A stretch of DNA of 64,000 bases from Bufo bufo (lineage: Eukaryota > Chordata > Amphibia > Anura > Bufonidae), in the NCBI RefSeq assembly GCF_905171765.1, contig NC_053398.1, positions 46,406,323 to 46,470,322 on the forward strand. The letters run 5' to 3'. A program made the translations under genes and the position numbers. The notes beneath the pieces were generated by a model, which was not told the DNA's origin, searched no databases, and saw only the letters and a list, made by a program, of their open reading frames with translations. Shown here piece after piece: positions 20,626 to 31,323 of this stretch (position 1 is the first letter of the stretch; each line of letters begins with the position of its first letter).

Positions 20626-21297
20626 TGACTGACTCCCTTTAATAACAATTTCCCCCCTTAGAGGCTAGAATCTGGGATTTTTTTCATCCCTTGTCCTATT
20701 CACCCTGATAGATCTCTATCAGGGTGAATAGGACTTCACACTCTCCCTGCTGCCCTGTGCATAGAACACACAGCAGCAGGGAGCTGACCATGGCAGCCAG
20801 GGCTTCAGTAGCGTCCTGGCTGCCACGGTTCTCTGAACGCCCAGGAAAGAATCTGATGTCTCCTCCCCATCACTCCGATAGTAGTATTTAGCATACGGAG
20901 ACTGTAACTGGGGCACAGCGGGTGAACGGAGCGGCGCCCAGGAATAATAGTAGGTGCAGGGAGATCCCTGGGCGCCGCTCTACATGTCCTGCTAACTTAA
21001 CTAAGTCCGAACCCATAAAAAAGGTCATCCTATCATTGGTGGCGCAGTGCACCCGCCCCTTTTTCGCCCCTCTCTCCTCATTGGTGGCAGCGGCACAGGG
21101 GGAGGGAGAGACTGCTTCCTTCTCCCCTGTGCTGCTGAGGGAATATGAGCGTGCTGACAGCAGCGCGCTCATGTTCTGTGATACTAGACTGCGCAGCCCA
21201 GTATCGAAAAAATGGAAATCCCGGTATTGTATCCATACCGGGACAAAAGTATTGATTGGGTATCGAAATTTCGATACCCGCAACAACCCTAAGCAGA

Positions 21298-21698
21298 AGA
21301 GAATGCTGCATGACTTGGGGCTCAGACTGCTTGGCTGATTTGCAAGGGGGTGAGGTGAAAGACTGATGGACATCGGCTGCAGGTGCCAGCTCTGATCTTT
21401 CAGCAGGAGACTGGGTGGGAGACCATGTAAAGGAACTGGCGGCACTGTCAGCCACCCAATCTACTATCGCCTGTACTTGTTCTGGCCTCACCATTTGTAG
21501 AGCCGCATTAGGCCCAACCAAATACAGCTGAAGGTTCTGTCGCATACTCTCACCTGAGGAAGGTGTTTCACTTGTGCGTGTAGCTGGCACAGATGGACCA
21601 CGTCCTCTCCCTGCAACAGGAGCTCCACCAGCAGGACCGGGGCCACGTCCCTTATTTGACGCAATTCTCATATTTCTAAAATTTAGGTTCTTGCCCAA
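21298..21698 (-). pseudogene. hAT transposase, N-terminal block
   Basis: An open frame from an ATG at 21698 encodes a basic, Gly/Pro/Arg-rich start (MGKNLNFRNMRIASNKGRG), a stretch with QLYLVGPNAALQMVRPEQVQ, and a Ser/Pro-rich part that ends at the nested element boundary (about 21298). It is colinear with the transposase at 18389-16788 and is the expected N-terminal part. A BED zinc finger is not visible in it. Confidence 0.6.
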
Positions 21699-21699
21699 A

Positions 21700-21965
21700 A
21701 TGGGTGTTTTTTTTTATAGCAGAATAGAACAACAGTAGCTAAAGGGTGTATCTGACAGCAGTATATAACGCTAGAATTTCACACTGACAGATGCAGCAAG
21801 GGCTGTAAAATTGAGTATTTTGCACAAAAAGGGTGTTTTTGAAACCCAGAAAATTATAGCAGTAGTTAAAGCTTATATTTCACACTGACAAATGCTGCAA
21901 AGGCACCAGATGTTGGATATTGCCAAAAATGGGTGTTTTATTAAAACCCAGATTATTATTGCAGT
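21700..21965. repeat. Subterminal repeats at the 5' side of the hAT element
   Basis: Three units of about 110 bases share AAAATGGGTGTTTT, TTTCACACTGACA(G/A)ATGC and an A-rich AGAAAATTATAGCAG-like string. They mirror the repeat block near the other end. 21966-22519 is the remaining non-coding end with the outer CCGAAC words. Confidence 0.6.
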
Positions 21966-23167
21966 ATTTCAAGTTTGGATTTGAATGTCACAAAAGCACA
22001 TATGCTCTGCTGGTGCACTGAGCTTGCATAAAATGGCCGCCGCCGCCCACCTAACTAACAGACGGATAAAAGTTCTTTTTCTGTGTCACTGGGCTCAGGG
22101 CAGGGTAAAAAGATTGTGCACTGCACCCACACAACTAAATCTAGGTAGATCGCTGAGTTAACAAGCACTTCTGATTAAAGATTATGTCCTATTCTCTCCC
22201 TCACAGCAGCAGCATCCTCTCCCTACACTAAGCACAGCAGAGTGACGTGCAGCGCTACATGACTCCAGCTTATATAGAGGCTGGGTCACATGCTGCACTG
22301 GCCAATCACAGCCATGCCAATAGTAGGCAGGGCTGTGATGGCTTCTAAGGGCACAGAGTTAAACGCTTGTTGATTGGCTGCTCTGCGGCCTTTAAAAAAG
22401 CGCCATAAAATCGCCGAACACCGAACCTGAACTTTAACTGAAATGTTCGGGTCCGGGGTCCAAAAATCCTAAAGTTCGGTACAAACCCGAACTTTACAGT
22501 TCGGGTTCGCTCAACCCTAGTCAGGAGCTTTCCCGTTGTTGAATGTGGAGCAGGCATTGGCCTCCAACTGGCTTGGATTCTATTTTCTAATATACATCTA
22601 TTTAAAATTTTGCTCCCAGACCTTTATGATATCTGTGCATTTGTCTTTCCCTAAGGCTAGTTTCACACTAGTGCATTTAGATCTGGCAGTTCAGCATTGC
22701 CGTCCAGCCCTATTCACTATAATGGGGACCGGCGGCGATCAGACTTCAACCCGGCAAATATGACGAGAATCTTCCGGAAGAAAACCGCTGGGCACAGTGG
22801 TTTTCTTTAGTCCAATTCTCGGCATGTTTGCCAGGTTGCGGCCGGATCTTTTGGTGCCCATTATTAATGGGGCTGGCGGGTGTCGGGTTGCGTCTGGCAA
22901 TGCCGGATCCAGACATTTCCAGCAGGAAGCTACTAGGGTTGCCACTTGGGTCACCGCAGCGTAAGCAAATGTGAGTGTTCACCGCAGCGTAAGCAAATGG
23001 AGGAGGTAAATATTATTATTATTTTTATTTTTTTCAGAAGCAAAGAAGGGGACACTAATGGGGGCATTACTCTTAGTGGGGGGCATTAATGGGGGCATTA
23101 TTTGTACTGGTGGACACTATTGGGGGAATTACTATTTCTGGGGAGCACTAATGGGGGCACTATTAAT

Positions 23168-24384
23168 TAGGGCTGAAACGATTAATCGATTTAATCGATG
23201 TAATCGAGGCAAAAAAATCCTCGATGCAGTTTTTCTGCATCGAGGATTCGTTTAAATCACATGACCACGGAGCGTGAGTGAAATTAAGCTTCTCACTCAC
23301 CGCTCCGTGGCCTCCCGTCGGCACCGCGCTGCAGGACCTTGCGTTCACACATCGTCAGCGCGCTGGATGACGCTGTGTGTGACGTCAGGTCCCCAGTGCA
23401 TGCTGGGATGAAGACGCGTCTCCTGCGGACTCCGTGTGTCGGCGCACTCTGCACTGTCTGCACTGAAAGGTAAGTATAAAGTTGGTGGCACCTGTGATTT
23501 GGCAGTCGGAAAATAGTACTGCAGTGCCATAAATATACAGGCATAGATAAGTATTGCACTGACAGAAATATGCGGTAAATTGGTGGCACCTGCAATTTGG
23601 CATGGGGAAATGGGGGCACCTGTGATTTTGCATGGGCTGGGGAAAACGGGGGCACCTGTGATTTGGCATGGGGAAATGTGGGCATCTGTGGTTTGGCATG
23701 TATAAAGTTATTGGCAGGGGCACCTGTGATTTGGCATGTATAACGTTAGAGGGGTTAATGGGAGCACCTATGATTTGCCATGTATAAAAGTATTGGGGGG
23801 GGGGGGCACCTGTGATTAGGCACTCGGAAGGTTGATCTGGGGGAGTGGGGGACATGGTGGATGGCATGGAGGCACTGGGAAAGGGGGACATCATGGCAAT
23901 CTGGATGCAGGGGCTGATGGCAGTGCCATCATGGGGGCACTAGGGGACATGGCATGGAGGGGCTGCTGATCTGATGGCACTGAGGGACATGGCGTATGGC
24001 ATAGGAGGCACTGGGGAAGCGGGACATCATGGCAATCTGGATGCAGGGGCTGATGGCAGTGCCATCATGGGGGCACTAGGGGACATGGCATGGAGGGGCT
24101 GCTGATCTGATGGGACTGGGGGACATGGCGTATGGCATAGGAGGCACTGGGGAAGGGGGAAATCATGGCAATCTGGATGGAGGGGCTGATGGCAGTGCCA
24201 TCATGGGGGCACTGGGGAACATGGCATGGAGGGGCTGCTGAACTGATGGCACTGGGAAAGGGGGACATTTTTATAAAGCAATACATTATTTTAAGAAGGT
24301 TTTTCTTATTAGATTACTCGATGAATCGAGAAATATAATCGATAGAATACTCGATTACTAAAATATTCGTTTACTGCAGCCCTA
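23168..24384. mobile_element. hAT MITE inserted inside a minisatellite
   Basis: Ends TAGGGCTGAAACGATTAATCG and TCGTTTACTGCAGCCCTA are flanked by the exact 8-base duplication CTATTAAT at 23160-23167 and 24385-24392. The interior includes repeated lines with GCACCTGTGATTTGGCATG and GGGGACATGGCATGGAGG. No transposase. Relatives occur at 25079-26328. Confidence 0.85.
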
Positions 24385-24805
24385 CTATTAATTCTGGAGT
24401 GCAATAATGGGGGCATTATTAATTCTGGGGGGCAATAATGGGGGCATTATTAATTCTGGGGGGCAATAATGGGGGCATTATTAATTCTGGAGTGCAATAA
24501 TGGGGGCATTATTAATTCTGGGGGGCAATAATGGGGGCATTATTAATTCTGGGGGGCAATAATGGGGGCATTATTAATTCTGGGGGGCAATAATGGGGGC
24601 ATTATTAATTCTGGGGGGCAATAATGGGGGCATTATTAATTCTGGGGGGCAATAATGGGGGCATTATTAATTCTGGGGGGCAATAATGGGGGCATTATTA
24701 ATTCTGGGGGGCAATAATGGGGGCATTATTAATTCTGGGGGGCAATAATGGGGGCATTATTAATTCTGGGGGGCAATAATGGGGGCATTATTAATTTTGG
24801 GGGGC
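24385..24805. repeat. 31-base minisatellite, about 13 copies (right part of a split array)
   Basis: Units of 31 bases made of ATTATTAATTCTGGGGGG and CAATAATGGGGGC. Copies are almost identical. The left part of the same array, 23040-23167, has much more diverged units (CACTAATGGGGGCA, TTACTATTTCTGGGGAG). Confidence 0.92.
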
Positions 24806-25078
24806 ACTAATTACTATTACCGGGTGCACTATCAATACCTGGAGCCTAATTATGACATGGCAACTTAACACATGTCCCACAACCACACCCTCTTTGGGGT
24901 GTGGCTTAACTTGGCCAGTATTTTTTGTTGGGAAATGCGGCAGCTCTAGATGCTTCCTGCCGCGACAGCCTACTGGAGATGTCTGACGCTAGTGTGAAAC
25001 TAGCCTAAAGAAAGAGAAAAAAAAAAAAGGTGCAGTCTATTTTAGTTCTGTAAAATGCATCCAAAGGAGAGCTGAATA

Positions 25079-26328
25079 TAGGGCTGAAATGAGTACTCGA
25101 TACAAAAAAATCCTTAATGCAAATTTTTTGCATTGAGGATTCGTTTGTGTAATGGGACCACGGAGCGGGAGTGAAGCGATTGCTATTACTTACCGCTCCG
25201 TGATCACCGTACGGCGCTGCACTGGATCCTGACACATCGTCAGGTCATAGTGCACATAAGCGCGCACTATGACCCGACGCTGTGTGACGTCAGTATCCAG
25301 TGCAGCGCGCGGAGAAGAAGAGGAAAATGCTGTGGAGCCGCGCCCCTACAGGAAAGGTAAGTAGTTTATTTCACTGGCGCTGGGAACATGGCACTGAAGG
25401 GGGACAGCCGGCAATGGATGGAATGGAGGGGCAGATGGGAGTGGGGGACTTGGAGGGGCTGACTGATGGCAGTTGGGGAGTAGGGGACATGGAGGGGCTG
25501 ATCGGTTGGCACTGCGGGACATGGAGGGGCTGATCTGATGGCACTGGGGGAGTGGGAGACATGGCAACAGATGGCATAGAGGGGCTCATGGCATTGGGGG
25601 AGTGGAGCTGAAGGCACTGGGATCGGGGTGAGCTGAAGGCACAGGGGGAATGGAGCTGATGGCACTGGGGTGGGGGGGCTGATGTCACTAGGGGATAGTA
25701 GAGCTGATGGCACTGGGGGAACTGATGCACTTGGGCTGATCACACAGAGGGGAACGAAGGGTGTTGGGGACTGATGGCAGGGGGTCTGATGAGTATTTAT
25801 AAACGAAAACAGTCTACTAATTCATTTTTTCTTATTAGATTATTTGTAAAAAATAATCGATATAATACTCGATTACTGAAATAATCATTTACTGCAGCCC
25901 TAGCGGAAGTGATTACTCAAATTAATCGATTAACTCGACACAAAAGTCCTCGATGCAGATTTTTTGCATCGATGATTTGTTTCGTGCCATGTGACCGTGG
26001 AGTGTGAGTGAAGAGCTTGCTATTACTCACGCTCCGTGGTCATCCGCCTGCCCACACAGCGCTGCACTGGATCCTGATGTACATACTTCGTCAGGACATT
26101 TTAGTTCACTGGCGCTGCGGTTTGGCACTGATGGCTAGGAGAGGGAGTTGGGGGACTGATAGCAGTGGTGGCAGCTGGCGGCACAAGGGAAGGGGAACTG
26201 ATGGCACTGGGTGGGGGGCTGATGAGTTTTTATAGAAAACGTTCTTTTAACTAGTTTTTTTCTTATTAGAGTATTAGATTAATCGGTAGAATACTTGACT
26301 ACTAAAATAATCGATAGCTGCAGCCCTA
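25079..26328. mobile_element. Tandem dimer of the same hAT MITE family sharing one target pair
   Basis: A copy beginning TAGGGCTGAAATGAGTACTCG ends at CAGCCCTA (25902), and a second copy starts immediately (TAGCGGAAGTGATTACTC) and ends CTGCAGCCCTA at 26328. Outer flanks GCTGAATA (25071-25078) and GCTGAGTA (26329-26336) match at seven of eight bases, while the inner junction has no such duplication. This is best read as a dimeric unit inserted once. Confidence 0.65.
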
Positions 26329-26336
26329 GCTGAGTA

Positions 26337-26929
26337 CGATTAAACATGGCGTCAGTCATGTGAGCTGTCATGTGACTCACACGTACCATGTGACCTGCCT
26401 TTCAGTTAACTGCCCAGGTATCTAACAGGTGAATAGTAGGGTACTGAGGAGCAGAACATGTACAGTATATACAGCAGTACTACCGCCCGCAGCAGCACCT
26501 CATGTCTGTCAGTGTCTGTGTAGCAACAGAACTTCATGCGTTTTTTTTTTGTTTTTTTTAAAATATTAAACTTTATGAAATCACATCATTATTCCACAAC
26601 TAGTCCTTTTACTTATCACATGAATGTGTCCTGTGTGCTGATCCAGGTCATGTATGTCATGTAACACTGCTTACTGAATGTCGGGGGTGATGAGAAGAGT
26701 GTCACATGTCTGACAGGACATGGAATAGACAGGACTGATACACGGGCTATACCATTCTACTGCATATAGGGGTCAACTGCCTAATGTAAAAAGGTATGCA
26801 TACATAATTAAAAACTGGAATACCCCTTTAAGCTATTGCACTCTTTGGTGTGCACTATTTATATGGGCTCTGACACTATTTAATGGAGTACTTTAACACT
26901 TTATAAAAACCCTCATAGTTCCAGAAGAT
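26337..26929. other. No gene recognised
   Basis: AT-rich, with T and A runs near 26530-26560. No terminal repeats or coding signals were identified. Confidence 0.3.
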
Positions 26930-27650
26930 TCCAGTCAGTCTAGTCGTAGAAAGGGAGGATGTAAGGAGCAGTCTCCATGTCTTCCTCTTCCATATACTCC
27001 AGCTTTAAGCCTTGGAGCCTCTGTCACGCCCATGAGCTCCAGGAGATGAAAACAAGAACTGAAGTTGGAGGATTTGTATGGCTACAGCAAGAGAGATGGC
27101 AAGGTAAACCCGTTTTAAAGCATTCCAGACCCTGCTGCTGCAGAGGGGAGAGAAGTTAAGACACCCTAATATATGCACCCCAGACTAGTGGACATTACAG
27201 CCACGGTTGCTAGATTGTAGTTGCTAGCCAGAGATTCCATTAACAAATGAAGAGAAGGTGTAACCAGAGGGCTATTGCTGTAACAAATTGTCTAGCTTAT
27301 ACTTGGACATCTGGGAGGAATTTGCATTGTGTACAGATAACTGCTGGAAGAACTACAACTCTTATCGTGCACACAGTAACAAGACTTTTGTTAACGTGAT
27401 CTGGTCTCTGACTTTCTGAACAGAGCGTGCCGGACTTTGCATTTCCATCATGTGCCCTGTCTAGCACCCACATGGACATTAACACCATGGGCACCACCAA
27501 AATATCATCCTGCAGGGAAACCACTGCCACAGGGAATGCCCCTCCTTCACAGCGCCAACCCCAGGGAGCGATGACCTGAGGGAGTACACGGTGATCGAGG
27601 ATTTTAACAGAACTATTAGAACTGGACGTTTTAAGGCTGTGAACATTCAC
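26930..27650. repeat. Dispersed repeat, unclassified
   Basis: The part 27040-27200 shares order and words with 56700-56850 (for example GGCAAGGTAAACC against AGCAAGGTAATCT and GAC(A)CTTTTAAGACACCC-like strings), so it belongs to a repeat family. An open frame on the minus strand at 27297-27650 has no recognisable domain and is not called as a gene. Confidence 0.4.
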
Positions 27651-28422
27651 ACATCAGTGATTCGTGTGCCGTACATGTTCTCCACGGACAGCACACATAC
27701 CCATTTATTTTAATGTGTGTATTCACACATCAGTTTTTCACCACGGTCCGTGGGTCCATGTTTTTAGCACAGATGCATGCTCTATTTTGTCCCTGTTCAC
27801 GAATCCATCACAGCCATTATAGTCTGTAGGAACGTGAAAATTACAGATGCCACCCGTGTTCCATCCGTGTTTCATGGGTCATTAGGAAGAGATCTTTGAA
27901 AAAGATTTTTCAGCTGTGCAGTGTCAGCGAAATTGTGAAACCCTTTGCCCTTCTCTGCCATGCTGGGTGGGGGCATGGGCAGGGGAGTTGAGGCTTAGCG
28001 ATCCGACACATCCCAACACATACGGCACTTTTCTGGTGCAAAGAATGCCCGAAACCTATGGCGGGTCCTAGCTGGTGTCGCTTTCAGATTCTGGTGAACA
28101 CACCGGCCAAGATGCACCAACATTTTTAAGAGCCGTGATACTCTCAATCATTTTGGTGCATCTCAAGCCATCACAAACTCCAGTCTCCATGAATCTTCCC
28201 CCCCCCCCCCCCCCCCCATGTGCTTGTAAAAAACAAAACAAAAAAAAAACATGAGATCATTTCATTTTTTACAAGCCAAAATAAGAAATTTACAAGCATT
28301 TACTACATGGATATCCAATAGGAATAAAGACAAGTACAATGGTATAGGGGGTAAGAAGCCAATTTTATTTAGGTAAATGGGGGTTCATTTTAGTATTGGG
28401 AAATGTATTAAAACAGCGTTGA
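27651..28422. other. No gene recognised; a transposon-like half element and a C run
   Basis: 27635-27870 contains CATTCACACATCAGT words twice, typical of the end of a Harbinger-like MITE. A run of about 18 C at 28200-28217 is followed by AT-rich sequence. No coding. Confidence 0.35.
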
Positions 28423-29153
28423 AGGGCTTCTGTCATCAGACACATGCTTAGTAACCTGGCTGACGTTAGACACGTGCTGATCTCAGCTGAAGATAAGTGT
28501 TACTCTCTTATCTCTAGGTGCCTCTGTTTTAGAGAAAAAAACTACTTTTATTTTATGCAAATGAGCCTCTAGGAGCAATGGGGGCGTTGCCATTACTCCT
28601 AGAGGCTCCGTTCTCCCTCCCCCAGGCCGTGCCCTGCTCATTTTAATTGATGGGGCCAGGCAATGTTCACATCATCCTGCGTGGCCCTGACTTCAGGTGA
28701 AAACCTCACGCCTGCGCCGTGCGGTACACGTGTAGTAAAGGAATGATGCTTTCCAGCTGCGGACTTCCTTAGTGGAAGTTTTCTAGGTATACTGTGACGT
28801 ATGCGGCGCAGGCGCAGTAGGGAAGTCCGCAGCTGGCGAGCAGCCATCCTTTACTATGTATGCACCGAAATGAACGGCGCAGGCATGAGATTTTACTGAA
28901 GTCTGGGCGGGGCAGGATGACGTGAACACTCCCTGACCCTGTCAAAATGAGCAGTCGCGGCAGGAGAATGGAGCCTCTAGGAGTAACGACAACGCCCCCA
29001 TTGCTCCTAGGGGCTCATTTGCGTAAAAGTTATTTTTTCTCTAAAAGGGAAGCACCTAGAAATAAGAGAGTAACACTGTTATCTTCTGCTGACATCAGCA
29101 CGTGTCTAACGTCAGCCAGGTTACTAAGCATGTGTCTGATGACAGAAGCCTCT
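28423..29153. repeat. Large palindromic MITE, arms about 200 bases
   Basis: GGCTTCTGTCATCAGACACA at the left is matched by TGTGTCTGATGACAGAAGCC at the right, and the inner arm words GCCTCTAGGAGCAATGGGGG and CCCCCATTGCTCCTAGGGGC pair as well. A shorter relative is at 46690-46920. Non-coding. Confidence 0.8.
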
Positions 29154-29189
29154 ACGACTATTACTGGGTATGTGCCAATTGTTTATTTG

Positions 29190-29930
29190 TCTTATTAAAT
29201 CCTATTTATGGGCCGTATTGATCCAGAGGAAGGTGAATATTCCTTCCTGATCCCAAATATGGCGATCAGAACAAGGGGGCATTCACACGACCGCTCCGTT
29301 TTGCGGTCTGCAAATTGCAGATCCGCAAAACACTAATACCGGCCGTGTGTGTTCTGCATTTTGCAGAACGCACAGGGCCGGCGCTATATAGAAAATGCTT
29401 ATTCTTCTCCGCGGACAAGAATAGGACATGCTCTATATTTGTTGTGGGGCAACAGAACAGCAGATGCAGACAGCACACAATGTGCTGTCCTCATCTATTG
29501 CAGCCCTATTGAAATGAACGGGTCCGCACCCGTTCCGCAAAATTGCGGCATGGATGCGGACCCATTCATTTGGTCGTGTGAATGATCCCTAATTCCCAGG
29601 ATCAAAGGCTGATTCCTGACCTGCGGGATATCGGGATACATGTAAAAAGTGTATTATACTCAATTTAGAGACTTCTGCTAATTTTATGTTTAGGTTTATT
29701 AAATATTAAGTGTTTTTAAACTATTTTTTCTACATTTCTGTTTTCTACATTCCTATTACTATACTAATGTGTGGACTAATGTTCATACTAAACCTATTTA
29801 AGGCCGTGTAGATCCAGAGGAAGGCGAAAACCCCTGTGAGGAATAGGTCAATTGTCCTCAACTAGGGGGAAAATTCCTTCCCGACCCCAAATATGGCGAT
29901 CAGAATAAATCCCAGGATCAAAGCCGATAT
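29190..29930 (-). repeat. CR1/L2 LINE 3' UTR remnants with an inserted Harbinger-like MITE
   Basis: GATCCAGAGGAAGG...CCTTCC(T/C)GA and CAAATATGGCGATCAGAA appear at 29220-29275 and again at 29810-29905, and match the 3' UTR of the LINE at 50434-51250. A MITE with CATTCACACGACC/GGTCGTGTGAATG ends (about 29276-29590) splits the first copy at a TAA-like site. 29590-29800 is AT-rich without features. Confidence 0.6.
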
Positions 29931-29950
29931 CTCTGTCTGCTATGTGTGGG

Positions 29951-30125
29951 TGTCTATACCTGTCCTGTAGTGTTCCTATACCTGTCCTGTAGTGTTCCTA
30001 TACCTGTCCTGTAGTGTTCCTATACCTGTCCTGTAGTGTTCCTATACCTGTCCTGTAGTGTTCCTATACCTGTCCTGTAGTGTTCCTATACCTGTCCTGT
30101 AGTTTTCCTATACCTATCATGTAGT
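29951..30125. repeat. 22-base minisatellite, about 8 copies
   Basis: Tandem copies of 22 bases containing TGTCCTGTAGTGTTCCTATA. The last two units are diverged (GTTTTCC, CTATCATG). Confidence 0.95.
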
Positions 30126-30764
30126 GTTAGTGATGTGCGGTGTATGTATTACTTACCCGGCCTGTGCTGCGGGGAGTTCAGGGGTAATAGCCGCTTAGCA
30201 GCCCCAGGACTACAACATGCGGCTATTGTCCCTGAACTCACCAGATGGAAACTAAGCACAGGCCGCTTCTGGGGTCTTAGAGCATCTTCAGGCTGGAGTG
30301 ATGTCAGATGCCAGCCCGGGATCGGAGGATGTCAGGTCAAGGGCCTGGGGCAGCCATGACAGTGATGAGGCATCAGGATGGTATGGAGAGAGATGTGACA
30401 GCCGAGGTGACAGAACAGCATAGAGGCATTGGTCAGGAGGAGGCACAAAGTTCTGGGAAGTTGGCAGGATTTCATCCTGGAAGACATTACAGGAAGACAC
30501 TCAAATAAATCTATTTACTGTAGATTCTGTTATCTTAAGGAATGGTCATATAATAAAGCATTTAGCCATGTAACATCAAATATAATGTTGTGATTTAATG
30601 TTAAGTGTTCTGTTTATATAGTGATCTCTCACCAGATGGTCGTGGACTCCCTCACAGCCCAGATCTTCTCATCCACCTAAGAAGAAGCAGGGACATAGTC
30701 ATTGGCATAGAGAGAAGGACAGTGATGACCACAACTGATGAGTTATCCTCAGAGGATGAGAATC
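30126..30764. other. Flank 3' of the kinase gene; no gene recognised
   Basis: A small inverted repeat pairs GAGTTCAGGGGTAATAGCCGC (about 30175-30195) with GCGGCTATTGTCCCTGAACTC (about 30220-30240). The rest should include the kinase 3' UTR on the minus strand, but I cannot place its polyadenylation site. Confidence 0.35.
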
Positions 30765-31323
30765 TTACCGGGCCCAGCTAGGTGACATGTAGCTAAATTC
30801 GGCCACGGGGTGATGGGCTTTCTTATCCTTCGGCCAACACAGATGTTGCTTCTCCAGAACCCGCTGAAATGGTGTAAATGGCGGCTGTGCCCTCCTCTCC
30901 TCCAGTTCCTTCCAGCCGATGGTGGAAAACAGTGGATGCATCCGTATGTTGCCACGCACACCGAGACGCTTCTTAGGTTTCTTGCACAGCAGTTTTGCAA
31001 CAAGATGTTGCACATCAGCATGAAGCCAAGATGGAATGTTTGGCTCATGGGTGGTAATGGCTGTGCGAGCCGTCTTTCGGAAGGGGCCAAAGTGAAATGG
31101 GTGGTGTCCTGATGCCATCCTGGACACCACAATCCCCAGACTCCACCAGTCAACTGCTGTGCTGTAAGTTTTCCTAAGAAGTATCTCGGGGGCCATGTAA
31201 TAAAGGCTTCCCGTCACTCCACGGATCTTATTGGAGGCGGTGACACCATCTTGGGCCAGCCCGAGGTCAATTATACGGATGTGTCCATCTGCATCCAACA
31301 TGATGTTAAGCGGCTTCAGATCT
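30765..31323 (-). CDS. Kinase exon 4 (catalytic loop to C-terminus)
   Basis: Acceptor TTTCACTACAG|AGATCTG. Encodes DLKPLNIMLDADGH, the DLG motif, the activation segment, the C-lobe and the AGC tail, ending ...SPSWAR and TAA. The last codons read CGG TAA GAT, which also forms a donor-like GGTAAG, so an alternative extra exon cannot be excluded. Confidence 0.85.

Larger units (their letters stand above)
18857..21291. mobile_element. hAT-type non-autonomous element nested in the 7.2 kb hAT element
   Basis: Ends TAGAGTTGTTGCGATACC and the inverse of a GGGTATCG...CGCAACAACCCTA terminus enclose 2.4 kb. Inside both ends there are further GCGATACTCGATACC-like words. The flanking 8-mers AAAAGAAG (18849-18856) and AGCAGAAG (21292-21299) agree at six of eight positions, consistent with an old hAT target duplication. 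It splits the transposase N-terminus from the rest. It contains a Tc1 copy (19086-20019) and a palindrome (20085-20625). Confidence 0.65.
15349..22519 (-). mobile_element. 7.2 kb hAT transposon with 8-base target duplications, transposase defective
   Basis: The left end starts TAGAGTTCAGCG and the right end finishes CGCTCAACCCTA. Both are flanked by a perfect 8-base target duplication, GTCAGGAG, at 15341-15348 and 22520-22527. Further in, both ends carry words of the type GTTCGGGTTC and CCGAACTT. The transposase is on the minus strand (21698 down to 16788). Subterminal repeat blocks lie at 16245-16530 and 21700-21965. Later insertions occupy 18857-21291 and probably part of 18384-18856. A 185-base MITE with the same ends, TAGTGTTGAGCG, sits at 57141-57325, so this looks like the parent family of that MITE. 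Confidence 0.88.
22655..25005. mobile_element. Harbinger-type element (TAA target) containing a minisatellite and a nested hAT MITE
   Basis: Ends GGCTAGTTTCACACTAGTGC and GACGCTAGTGTGAAACTAGCC are flanked by TAA at 22652-22654 and 25006-25008. The inside carries a 31-base minisatellite (23040-23167 and 24385-24805), split by the hAT MITE 23168-24384. Non-coding. Confidence 0.8.

Noticed and set aside
24385..24805. CRISPR-like regularly spaced repeat
   Set aside because: The 31-base units are contiguous and have no unique spacers. The 22-, 24- and 42-base arrays were rejected for the same reason. The setting is a vertebrate genome.
27340..27385. A TLIVHT string resembling the N-terminal deaf1 motif TLIVVHTDG
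   Set aside because: The match is only five or six residues, then diverges and reaches a stop; there are no splice sites in the right phase.
27297..27650. 117-residue minus-strand open frame
   Set aside because: No domain and no splice pattern; adjoining sequence belongs to a repeat related to 56471-57010.
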